Source: Alistipes sp.
GTDB taxonomy: Bacteria; Bacteroidota; Bacteroidia; Bacteroidales; Rikenellaceae
Reading direction: 5' to 3'
Length of the DNA: 64,000 bases
NCBI RefSeq assembly: GCF_020026455.1
Contig: NZ_JAHHQJ010000007.1
Location: forward strand, 1-64,000
In this document: positions 24,959 through 33,819 of the stretch, one piece after another
Layout: every line of letters starts with the position of its first letter
Numbering within the stretch: position 1 is the first letter of the stretch
Program-made: the position numbers and the translations under genes
Notes under the pieces: model-generated
What the model was told of the DNA's origin: nothing
Databases searched by the model: none
What the model saw: the letters and a program-made list of their open reading frames with translations, nothing else

Positions 24959-26002
24959 ATGGACATAGCCCAAAGATGTGAAAAAAATCCGATATTGGTT
25001 CCCCGAGATTTGAAATCAGGGATCGACGGAATGGAAATTACCTGCCTGCTCAATCCGGGCGTATTCAGATATGACGGAAAAATATGGCTGCTCCTGCGCG
25101 TAGCCGAACGCCCCATACAGCAAGACAACAGAATCAGCTTCCCCATTTATAATAAGGACGGAAAAATCGAAGTATTGAGTTTTTCGAAAGACGATCCTGA
25201 CCTGGATGCATCCGATGCTCGCGTCATTGGGTACAAAGGAAAGAATTATCTAACCACGATGTCTTACCTGCGTCCCGTGTCGAGTACCGACGGTATACAC
25301 TTCAAGGACGACCCCGATTTTCCGCCCATCTTCGGACAAGGAGAGCTGGAGTCTTTCGGAATCGAGGATTGCCGCGTCGCCGTGATGGATGACGGCTATT
25401 ACCTCACCTTCACGGAGGTGTCGGCTAAAGCAGTAGGAGTAGGACTCATCCGCACGGTCGACTGGAAGCACTTCGAACGCATGGGCATGATTTTTCCGCC
25501 CCACAACAAGGACTGCGCTCTCTTCGAAGAAAAAATCGGCGGCATGTATTATGCCTTTCACAGGCCCAGCAGTCCCGAACTGGGCGGAAACTACATATGG
25601 ACGGCCGAATCCCCCGACAGGGTACATTGGGGCAACCACAAATGTATAGCCACCATGCGCGACAACATGTGGGACTGTGCCCGTGTAGGCGCCGGCGCTT
25701 CACCCATAAAAACCGAAGAGGGATGGCTTGAAATCTATCACGGCGCCGATTACGACAACCGCTACTGTCTGGGAGCGCTGCTCTTGGATTCGGACGATCC
25801 GTCAAAGGTCCTGGCCCGCAGTGAAGATCCCATCATGGAACCCATAATGCCCTATGAGCAGTCCGGATTCTTCGGCAATGTCATTTTCTCAAATGGACAA
25901 CTTGTCGACGGCGACGACATCACCCTCTATTACGGAGCCAGCGACGAGGTCATCTGTCGGGCGGAACTCAAAATATCGGACATCATAAAAACGCTGAAAT
26001 AA
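24959..26002 (+). CDS. GH130 glycoside phosphorylase-like enzyme
   Basis: A 347-residue five-bladed beta-propeller enzyme of family GH130. Its known members use phosphate to split beta-mannosides, for example Man-beta-1,4-GlcNAc from N-glycans or mannan oligosaccharides, giving mannose 1-phosphate; some are hydrolases. The likely general-acid Asp is D137 in GIEDCRV, where most members have EDPR. Other family features are CLLNPGVFRYDGKIWLLLRV, the R...PS loop and HGADYDNRYCLGALLLD. There is no signal peptide, so it acts in the cytoplasm on imported sugar. It is the first gene of PUL 1 and is followed by a transporter. Confidence 0.88.
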   Translation: MDIAQRCEKNPILVPRDLKSGIDGMEITCLLNPGVFRYDGKIWLLLRVAERPIQQDNRISFPIYNKDGKIEVLSFSKDDPDLDASDARVIGYKGKNYLTTMSYLRPVSSTDGIHFKDDPDFPPIFGQGELESFGIEDCRVAVMDDGYYLTFTEVSAKAVGVGLIRTVDWKHFERMGMIFPPHNKDCALFEEKIGGMYYAFHRPSSPELGGNYIWTAESPDRVHWGNHKCIATMRDNMWDCARVGAGASPIKTEEGWLEIYHGADYDNRYCLGALLLDSDDPSKVLARSEDPIMEPIMPYEQSGFFGNVIFSNGQLVDGDDITLYYGASDEVICRAELKISDIIKTLK

Positions 26003-26011
26003 TCTGCAGTG

Positions 26012-27265
26012 ATGAACAAATTAAGAAAAGAGTATCTGTTCTTCAAGCAGCAGCCGCACAACATGAAGATCCTGCTCCTTACCAACATGCTCTACGCTCT
26101 GGTGCTCCCTGTCGTAGAAATATTTGTGGGAGCTTACATCATGCGCAATACCAGCAACCCCGTAATGGTGGCCTTTTATCAGCTGGCCATGTACATGGGA
26201 CTCGTAGCCACGTCCGTTGTTAACGGCTTTCTGCTGAAACACCTGAAGTCCAAGGCGCTCTACGCCGCAGGAATTCTCATAAGCGGGATCTCCATGTTCG
26301 GCATGATGTCTTTCCGATCTCTAGGATTCACAGAGTTGGGGCTTGCCGGATTTATCATGGGCGGAGCTTCGGGGTTCTTCTGGGCCAACCGCTACCTGCT
26401 GGCCTTCTACAACACCAACGACGACAACAGAAATTACTTCTTCGGCCTGGAGTCGTTCTGTTTCTCCATCTCCTCCATCGGCGTTCCCCTGATTATAGGC
26501 GCATTCATCAGTCAGGCCGATGGACACGAACTACTTGGCGTCACGCTCGACATCAATGCCTGCTACCGGATCGTCACCATAATCATGGCCCTGATTACCC
26601 TGGCCGCATGTTGCGTGTTATGGAGAGGCAAATTCGAAACCTCTACCGAAAACAGGTTCCTGTATTTCCACTACCACTCCCTATGGAGGAAAATGCTGTG
26701 GATGTCAGGGCTGAAAGGCATGGTACAGGGCTTTCTGGTGACGGCTCCGGCTATTCTTGTGCTGAAATTCGTGGGAGATGAAGGTGCTCTGGGGCTGATT
26801 CAGGGAATCAGCGGAGCCATCACGGCCTTACTGGTCTACATTCTCGGACGAATCGCCCGACCCGAAGACCGGATCCGGATTTTCGTCGGCGGTCTCGTCA
26901 TCTTCTTTGCAGGGGCACTCTGCAACGGGATATTGTACTCCTCGCTCGGTGTTATCCTGTTCGTCCTTTGCAAAGTCATCTTTCAACCTCTGTTCGATCT
27001 GGCCTATTTCCCGATCATGATGCGCACCATCGACATTGTGGCCAAAATAGAACGGCGCAACGAATATACCTACATCATGAGTCACGAAATGGGACTCTTC
27101 CTGGGCCGAACATTCGGACTGCTGTTGTTCATCTTTCTGGCCCATGCCGTCTCTCAGGATTTTGCACTCAAATATGCGCTCGTCATCGTAGCAGGCATAC
27201 AGCTGTTAGCCTACCCTCTTGCCAAGAAAATAACCAACCATCCTATCAACCGAAAACATGAATAA
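26012..27265 (+). CDS. MFS sugar transporter
   Basis: A 417-residue inner-membrane protein with about twelve hydrophobic segments of the major facilitator fold. It starts with a short charged cytoplasmic N-terminus (ATG at 26012, right after a GTG in frame). It lies 9 bp after the GH130 gene and overlaps the following gene by 8 bp. In known GH130 operons an MFS protein brings the disaccharide substrate into the cytoplasm, which is the likely role here. Confidence 0.85.
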   Translation: MNKLRKEYLFFKQQPHNMKILLLTNMLYALVLPVVEIFVGAYIMRNTSNPVMVAFYQLAMYMGLVATSVVNGFLLKHLKSKALYAAGILISGISMFGMMSFRSLGFTELGLAGFIMGGASGFFWANRYLLAFYNTNDDNRNYFFGLESFCFSISSIGVPLIIGAFISQADGHELLGVTLDINACYRIVTIIMALITLAACCVLWRGKFETSTENRFLYFHYHSLWRKMLWMSGLKGMVQGFLVTAPAILVLKFVGDEGALGLIQGISGAITALLVYILGRIARPEDRIRIFVGGLVIFFAGALCNGILYSSLGVILFVLCKVIFQPLFDLAYFPIMMRTIDIVAKIERRNEYTYIMSHEMGLFLGRTFGLLLFIFLAHAVSQDFALKYALVIVAGIQLLAYPLAKKITNHPINRKHE

Positions 27266-28979
27266 GATAAGCGCGATACTGTTTTGTGCTACCACACTCC
27301 TATCCTGCATCTCCAACCACTCGTGGGGCGACAGTGTGGCTCAAGTATCCATTCCCAGAGTTGATTCCATGCCCGACATTCCTGCATCCTACAAGATGCT
27401 CGACTGGAGACGGAAAGCCATTGACTACGACCGTTTTGTCTTCGACTGGGACAACTCCGGGCCGTTGGGCCCGCTGATCTGGAAGGACGACTCCCGAAGG
27501 AACATCGATCAGACCACCTTCGGCCTCTACACGGCCCTCAAAGATATCCGACAAGGACAACATGCCAACAACGGAGAGTTCCACGAAAGTCTCAACGTAC
27601 TGACCGCTATCCTGGGCGCAGGTCTGGTGGGCATCGACAAGACAAACCAAGACGGCTACAACTATGTCAGGATGGCACAGAATTACTTCAATGCCGACAA
27701 CGGGTGGAACATCGTAATGAACAACACCAATCCGCACGTCGCTCAATTGGGAGGCGGTTACGGACGAGACTGGTGGTACGACATACTGCCCAATGCTCTC
27801 TACTATGCCGTGTGCGACGTATTCCCGGGAGTCGACGGTGCCGACGCCATTCAGAAAAGCATCGCCGAACAGTTTGTCAAGGCCGACTCCGTACTGAACG
27901 GCAACTACGACTACTCGTTCTTCGACTACAAGAATATGAAAGGACACGTCAGCCACATTCCCATGCAACAGGATGCTGCAGGTGGCCATGCCTACGTTTT
28001 GCTCTGCGCCTATCACAAATTTGGTGATACCCGCTACCTGGCTCATGCCAAAAGTGCCGTCGAGGCACTCCTGTCGCAAAAAGAAAGCCGTTTCTACGAA
28101 GCACTCCTGCCGCTGGGAATCTACACGGCGGCTTATCTCAATGCCACACAGCACACGCAATACGATGTAGCCCGACTGCTGAACTGGGTATTCGACGGCT
28201 GCTCCAGCCTGACAGGACGCACCGGATGGGGCATCATCGTCGGCAAATGGGGCGAATACGATGTCAGCGGCCTGCAGGGCAGCATCACCGACGGCGGAGG
28301 ATATGCCTTCCTGATGAACAGCATAAAACCCGCATGGCCGCTGGTCCCAATAGTCAAATACCAGCCCCAATACGCCACGGCCATCGGAAAGTGGATGCTC
28401 AACAACGCCAGTGCCTGCCGCCTGTTCTATCCCTTGGAAATAGACGATATGCACCAGTGGGCCCCCGAACTGAAAAACCTGACCCACAACAACATTGCCT
28501 ATGAGGGTTTGCGCAAATTCGACGACTATGGCAAAGCCTCCCTGCGCGGAGTGAGTCCCGTGGCTATCGGCGACGGCCCCAAATGGATTGCAGGCAATCC
28601 CACAGAGAGTATGTTCAGTGTCTACAGTTCGTCTCCCGTAGGCATTTTGGGTGCACTCATCGACACGACCGATATCGAAGGCATTCTGCGCATCGACTGC
28701 AATGCCACGGACTTCTATGCCGACAGAACCTACAAGACCTATCTATATTACAACCCCTACGACGAAAACAGAACGGTGGTCTACAAGACCGAGGCGCATT
28801 GCGACCTGTTCGACATTGTCGCCAAGGAGTATGTATTGCACGACGTGACCGGAAATCGGGAAATCGAATTGCCGGCACACGCATCACGCGTGATTGTCGA
28901 ATTGCCCGCCGGCACACGGCTGCGGGAGCAGGACGGGCAGATACTTACCGATTCGGGGCACGTGATCGCTTACCGCTAA
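27258..28979 (+). CDS. large lipoprotein of unknown family, probably glycoside-active
   Basis: A 573-residue protein with a lipoprotein signal (TTLLSC, Cys at about 17). The body, about residues 60-450, is helical with repeated patterns such as LNVLTAILGAGLVGID, HAYVLLCAYHKFGDTRYLAHAKSAVEALL and YAFLMNSIKPAWPLVPIVKYQP, which suggests an (alpha/alpha)6 toroid as in many glycosidases and lyases. The last 110 residues are beta-rich. Acidic residues that could be catalytic are seen (GEYDVSG, EIDDMHQW), but I do not recognise the family. It sits between the transporter and SusC in PUL 1, so it likely acts on the glycan. Confidence 0.75.
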   Translation: MNKISAILFCATTLLSCISNHSWGDSVAQVSIPRVDSMPDIPASYKMLDWRRKAIDYDRFVFDWDNSGPLGPLIWKDDSRRNIDQTTFGLYTALKDIRQGQHANNGEFHESLNVLTAILGAGLVGIDKTNQDGYNYVRMAQNYFNADNGWNIVMNNTNPHVAQLGGGYGRDWWYDILPNALYYAVCDVFPGVDGADAIQKSIAEQFVKADSVLNGNYDYSFFDYKNMKGHVSHIPMQQDAAGGHAYVLLCAYHKFGDTRYLAHAKSAVEALLSQKESRFYEALLPLGIYTAAYLNATQHTQYDVARLLNWVFDGCSSLTGRTGWGIIVGKWGEYDVSGLQGSITDGGGYAFLMNSIKPAWPLVPIVKYQPQYATAIGKWMLNNASACRLFYPLEIDDMHQWAPELKNLTHNNIAYEGLRKFDDYGKASLRGVSPVAIGDGPKWIAGNPTESMFSVYSSSPVGILGALIDTTDIEGILRIDCNATDFYADRTYKTYLYYNPYDENRTVVYKTEAHCDLFDIVAKEYVLHDVTGNREIELPAHASRVIVELPAGTRLREQDGQILTDSGHVIAYR

Positions 28980-29007
28980 CCAGACTATTAACCCAAAAAC
29001 CATTATC

Positions 29008-32000
29008 ATGAATCTGTTTACTTTTGGCAAATTTCGGATCAAGCAGCTTCCATACATGCTGCTCGTCCTCATTCTGTCGGAAATGCACGCCTTTGCGCAA
29101 GAAAAACCTCACACGATTTCGGGTACGGTATACAACGAAACCGGAGAGTCGCTTGTGGGCGTAACCATCATCAACAAGGCCAACGGACAGGGTTGTGTGA
29201 CCGACGCCGACGGAGCCTTCACCATTGCCGCCCAAATCCACGAGACGCTGCAATTCTCCTTCGTCGGCTACATCACCAGGGACCACACCGTAGAGAACAG
29301 CAGCCCTCTGCAAATCACACTGAAGGAGGAGACGCAGAAACTCGACGACGTAATTGTAGTGGGTTATGCCGCACAAAAGAAATCGACCATCACGGGCGCC
29401 ATCACCAATGTCAATATGAACGACACTGAAAAACGCCGCGTGTCCAATCTCTCACAGGCGCTCCAAGGCCAGATTGCGGGTGTGAACATCACACAGAGCA
29501 CGGGAGCGCCCGGTGACGAGATCTCGATGATCATCCGCGGCGAAGGCACCATCGGCAACAACAGCCCCCTGTACATCATCGACGGTGTACCTTCACGCAC
29601 CATGACCTTCCTCAACCCGTCGGACATCAAATCCATATCGGTATTGAAGGACGCATCGGCGGCGGCTGTTTACGGTTCGCGAGCCTCGGGAGGTGTAGTG
29701 GTCATCACCACCAAAAACGGCGAAGCAGGCAAGACCAATGTCGAGGTCAATTACTACTACGGGATGCAGCACGCAGTCCGCCTGCCCAAGATGCTCAATG
29801 CGTCGCAGTACATGAATCTGATGGAGACGGCATGGAACAACTCGGGATACCAAGGGGCCAACCCCTATACGGCCGACAAGGGCAGAGCCGATTTTGCAGA
29901 CACAGACTGGCTCGACGAACTCTTCGACATGGGACAAACCCACAATATTCAGGCGACACTCAGCGGCGGCAACCAGAAAGCCAACTACATGATTTCGGCA
30001 GGTTACCTCACACAGGACGGCATGGTCGTCTACGACAACGACCGCTACAGCCGGTTCAACCTACGTTCGAATATCAACGCAAAATATTTCAATCGTCTCA
30101 ATGTTGGGGTCAACGTACAGCTGACCTATGCCATTCAGGACAAATTGAATTCCAAAGGCGATGCTCCCGGCATCATCCGCCACGCCCTGCTGCGTCCCTC
30201 GATCATTCCGGTCTACAAGAACCCCAACGACCCGACCTACAAGGCCAATGACCCGTTCACCGATCTCCCCTTCTACAAATTCAACGACAGAAACGGAGGC
30301 TGGGAGAGTGACAAATATGAATGGACCTCAAATCCCATTGCTCTGGCCTGCTACACTGATGACCAGCGCAGACAGTACACCTCTTTCGGCAATGTGTTTG
30401 CCGAATATGAATTCTTGAAGGACCTCTCGCTGAAGTTCCGCACCAATGTGGGCTTTGACCTGAATCTCTACCACAACAAGAACTTCAGGATCAATTTCGG
30501 CGATGACGACGGCGGCGGTTCGGGCAAAGACAAGGGCTTGGGACGCCAGAATCGTCCCTCGGGCCTGGACGAAAATCGCGGCGAGAGCTACACCATCACA
30601 TGGAACAACACGCTCAATTACATCAAGCAGGTGGGACACCATCAGATCAATGCGGTGGCCGGCACGGAGTTCATCACCAACTACGAATCCTCCATCGGCG
30701 CTTCGCGTCTGCGATACGACTACATCAACGACACCTTCCGCTATCTCGATTTCGGTGGCACGGAGTCGGACGTATGGAACAGCGGCAGCGGTGCGGAATG
30801 GGCTTTGATGTCCGTATTTGCGTCGGCCACCTATGTTTTCGGCAACAGATACATGATTACGGGGAACTTCCGCGCCGACGCCTCTTCTCGATTCGCCAGC
30901 AACAACTCTTGGGGATTCTTCCCCTCGGCCTCGGTAGGTTGGAAAATATCGGAAGAGAACTTCATGAAAAACATATCGTGGTTGTCAGACTTGAAACTGC
31001 GAGGCAGCTGGGGGCAGTTGGGCAATCAGGAGATTGACAACTACACGTTCATGACTCTGTTGAAAAAAGACGGCGACAAATATGTGATTTCACGCTACGG
31101 AAATCCCGATCTGAAGTGGGAGACCTCCGAGCAGTGGAACGTGGGTATCGATTTTGGAGCCTTCCACAACAAGCTCTACATCTCGGCAGACTATTTTACC
31201 AAGACAACTTCCGACATTCTGCTACCCGTCTCGCTGCCTTCGTTTGTGGGAAACGTATCGCCCACCATTGTCAACGCGGGCGTGGTACGCAACCGCGGAT
31301 TCGAACTCTCGGCCCTGTATCGCGACAAGATCGGCGATTTCAATTTCAGCATCAACGGCAACCTGGCTACCCTGAACAACAAGGTGTTGAAAATGCACCC
31401 CAGCCTGCCCCACATCGACGGATTGGCTACCCGGACCACTGTCGGCAGACCCCTCAACTCCTATTATGGTTTTGTGATGGAGGGCATCTATCAGAACGAA
31501 ACTGAAATCAAGGAGCATCTCCACGCTCTTGCACAACCCTCGGCACGTCCCGGCGACATCCGCTTCAAGGATCTGGACAACAACGGCAAGATTGACGACA
31601 AGGATCGCGGATTCTTGGGAAGCCCCATTCCCAAACTCACCTACGGACTCACATTGAACGGCGAGTACAAAGGCCTCAGCGTATCCATATTGTTCCACGG
31701 TGTGGCCGGCGTCAAGCGATACAACGATCTGAAGAAGATTCTGAACTACGACTCCCGCCCGTTCAACAGTACGACTGACGCCCTGGATTACTGGCACGGA
31801 GAAGGTACCAGCAATTCGGTTCCGCGCCCCTCGTTCACCGACAACGGCGGAAGCAGAATATCGAACATATTCGTAGAAGACGCCTCCTTCTTCCGACTGA
31901 AGAATCTCGAAATCGGCTATTCGTTTGCCCGGTTACTCCAAAGGACGAAATCCAATCTTTCGGACTTGAGAGTCTATTTCTCGGCCGAAAATCTATTCAC

Positions 32001-32106
32001 CGTCACCGATTACACCGGACTGGATCCCGAAATCGTCGATTTAGTCGACTACGGAACCTATCCTCAGGCACAATCGTTTACCATCGGGGTCAACATCAAA
32101 TTCTAA
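29008..32106 (+). CDS. SusC-like TonB-dependent outer-membrane transporter
   Basis: A 1032-residue outer-membrane transporter. After the signal peptide comes a carboxypeptidase-like regulatory domain (ISGTVYNETGESLVGV), a TonB-box region (LDDVIVVGYAAQKKSTITGAI), the plug with PLYIIDGVP and SVLKDASAAAVYGSRASGGVVVITTKNG, and a 22-strand barrel ending in an aromatic residue (VNIKF). It imports oligosaccharides with SusD using TonB energy. There is no STN domain, which fits control by HTCS rather than by a sigma/anti-sigma pair. Confidence 0.95.
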   Translation: MNLFTFGKFRIKQLPYMLLVLILSEMHAFAQEKPHTISGTVYNETGESLVGVTIINKANGQGCVTDADGAFTIAAQIHETLQFSFVGYITRDHTVENSSPLQITLKEETQKLDDVIVVGYAAQKKSTITGAITNVNMNDTEKRRVSNLSQALQGQIAGVNITQSTGAPGDEISMIIRGEGTIGNNSPLYIIDGVPSRTMTFLNPSDIKSISVLKDASAAAVYGSRASGGVVVITTKNGEAGKTNVEVNYYYGMQHAVRLPKMLNASQYMNLMETAWNNSGYQGANPYTADKGRADFADTDWLDELFDMGQTHNIQATLSGGNQKANYMISAGYLTQDGMVVYDNDRYSRFNLRSNINAKYFNRLNVGVNVQLTYAIQDKLNSKGDAPGIIRHALLRPSIIPVYKNPNDPTYKANDPFTDLPFYKFNDRNGGWESDKYEWTSNPIALACYTDDQRRQYTSFGNVFAEYEFLKDLSLKFRTNVGFDLNLYHNKNFRINFGDDDGGGSGKDKGLGRQNRPSGLDENRGESYTITWNNTLNYIKQVGHHQINAVAGTEFITNYESSIGASRLRYDYINDTFRYLDFGGTESDVWNSGSGAEWALMSVFASATYVFGNRYMITGNFRADASSRFASNNSWGFFPSASVGWKISEENFMKNISWLSDLKLRGSWGQLGNQEIDNYTFMTLLKKDGDKYVISRYGNPDLKWETSEQWNVGIDFGAFHNKLYISADYFTKTTSDILLPVSLPSFVGNVSPTIVNAGVVRNRGFELSALYRDKIGDFNFSINGNLATLNNKVLKMHPSLPHIDGLATRTTVGRPLNSYYGFVMEGIYQNETEIKEHLHALAQPSARPGDIRFKDLDNNGKIDDKDRGFLGSPIPKLTYGLTLNGEYKGLSVSILFHGVAGVKRYNDLKKILNYDSRPFNSTTDALDYWHGEGTSNSVPRPSFTDNGGSRISNIFVEDASFFRLKNLEIGYSFARLLQRTKSNLSDLRVYFSAENLFTVTDYTGLDPEIVDLVDYGTYPQAQSFTIGVNIKF

Positions 32107-32123
32107 CTCAAAAAAAGACGATC

Positions 32124-33608
32124 ATGAAAAAATATATCGCATTATTGGGCATGGCCGGTCTGCTGTCCATGACGGCATGTGACAAATATCTGCACAAGGC
32201 TCCCATCGGACTGCTGACACCTGACATCGTCAATACGGAGCCCTCCATTTCCAGCATCCAATATTCGGTCAACTCCTCCTATCAGATGCTGTCGGGAACA
32301 CTGAATCTGCTCGGTGATTGGAACTGGAACGAAGGGCTTGTCACTCGCAACGATTTTGTCGTCTACGACATCGCTTCGGACGACGCCAACAAGAAATGGA
32401 ATCCCGACGGCGACCAACCCTGGATGGACGAAATTCACAACTACACGTTTATCGCCTCCAACGGCGCATTCTTCGGTTTCTGGAGTTATCAATACGAAGG
32501 GATCTCCCGTTGCAACATGGCATTGAGTTATCTGACCGACGAGAAGATCATCCAAAAGGCAGGCATGGACCAAACCCAAAGAAACCAGCTGTTGGGCGAG
32601 GCATACTTCCTGAGAGCGTTCTACTATTTTGATCTGGTGACCAACTTCGGCGATGTCCTTCTTCTGACGCAGCCTATCAAAGATTTCAACGACGCCTATT
32701 CCTCAACGACGCGCGTGGCAAAAGAGGAAATCTGGAAACTGATAGACAAAGACCTTCTCTTGGCCAAAGGCTGTCTCTCCTCCGCCAAGTATCCCATAGC
32801 GGAAGAGCCTTGGAGGGCATCCAAAGGTGCGGTCATCGCCATGCAGGCCAAAGCGGCACTATACCGGGAAGACTATCAAGGGGTACTTAATGCCATCGGA
32901 GAGTTGGAAGGCATGGGATATTACCGTCTCAATGACAATTATTACGATTGTTTCGATGTCACCAAAGAATTTACCGAGGATGAGGTCATCTTTGCCTACA
33001 ACCATCAGGAGAAGATGATTCCCCGCAACGGCAACGGATTGTGTGCACTTCTGGGATGGGGTTTTCTGGCTCCGACCGAAAGTTTCATCAAGGAGTTCGA
33101 AGACGGCGACCCCCGTCTGGACCTGACTGTCAATATCGAAGACAAACTCCTCTACAAATTACTGGGAACATTGACCAAAGACAACCTGGGCAACGATGAT
33201 TCTCCGAGCAACAAGATATACATCCGCTTCGCCGACGTACTGTTGTGGAAAGCCGAAGCATTGCTGAAGATCGGCAGCACTGCGGAGGGTATAGACATCA
33301 TCAATCAGGTCAGAGACCGCGCCCGCAACACCGAAGGGATAAACGGGACAAAAGAGCGTCGGAAAGTCTTGCCGCCCCGCGACCGCACGGCCTCGAAGGA
33401 GCAGGCCTGGCAATGGCTCATTCACGAACGCCGCGTGGAGTTGGGCATGGAGTCCCATCGGATGAGAGACCTGCGACGCTGGCACATCGCCAAGGAAGTA
33501 CTCAACGCCAACGGACAATCCTTCTCCGATTGCCATTTCCTGTTCCCCATCCCGCAGCAGGACATTGACAAATCGGGAGGCAAACTGACCCAAAACGAAG
33601 GTTATTAA
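32124..33608 (+). CDS. SusD-like surface glycan-binding lipoprotein
   Basis: A 494-residue SusD/RagB-family lipoprotein (lipobox LLSMTAC, Cys at about 19). Its helical TPR core carries the typical YFLRAFYYFDLVTNFGDVLLLT segment and the C-terminal family block with ADVLLWKAEALLKIGS and HERRVELGMESHRMRDLRRW. SusD caps the SusC barrel and binds the substrate. It lies 17 bp after SusC and is the last gene of the operon, before a strong terminator. Confidence 0.95.
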   Translation: MKKYIALLGMAGLLSMTACDKYLHKAPIGLLTPDIVNTEPSISSIQYSVNSSYQMLSGTLNLLGDWNWNEGLVTRNDFVVYDIASDDANKKWNPDGDQPWMDEIHNYTFIASNGAFFGFWSYQYEGISRCNMALSYLTDEKIIQKAGMDQTQRNQLLGEAYFLRAFYYFDLVTNFGDVLLLTQPIKDFNDAYSSTTRVAKEEIWKLIDKDLLLAKGCLSSAKYPIAEEPWRASKGAVIAMQAKAALYREDYQGVLNAIGELEGMGYYRLNDNYYDCFDVTKEFTEDEVIFAYNHQEKMIPRNGNGLCALLGWGFLAPTESFIKEFEDGDPRLDLTVNIEDKLLYKLLGTLTKDNLGNDDSPSNKIYIRFADVLLWKAEALLKIGSTAEGIDIINQVRDRARNTEGINGTKERRKVLPPRDRTASKEQAWQWLIHERRVELGMESHRMRDLRRWHIAKEVLNANGQSFSDCHFLFPIPQQDIDKSGGKLTQNEGY

Positions 33609-33623
33609 ATCAGACAAACAACC

Positions 33624-33660
33624 AAAAGCCCACGGAGCTAAAGCTCCGTGGGCTTTTTTT
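33624..33660 (+). terminator. strong terminator of PUL 1
   Basis: A perfect 15-bp stem (33624-33638 with 33643-33657) with a 4-nt loop and a T7 tract. It ends the GH130-SusD operon. Confidence 0.95.
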
Positions 33661-33819
33661 AAGTGAAGCCACTAAAGGTATTTTAACGACATCTCGACCT
33701 TGTTGGCAATATCCGCAATGCGGGATGTCGGGCGGCGGGACCGAGTGCAGGTACGGGTGCAAACCGAGATCGAGCCCGGGCGGTGGGCGGCAAGGGCCCT
33801 GCCCTGCCGGAGCGGAGGG

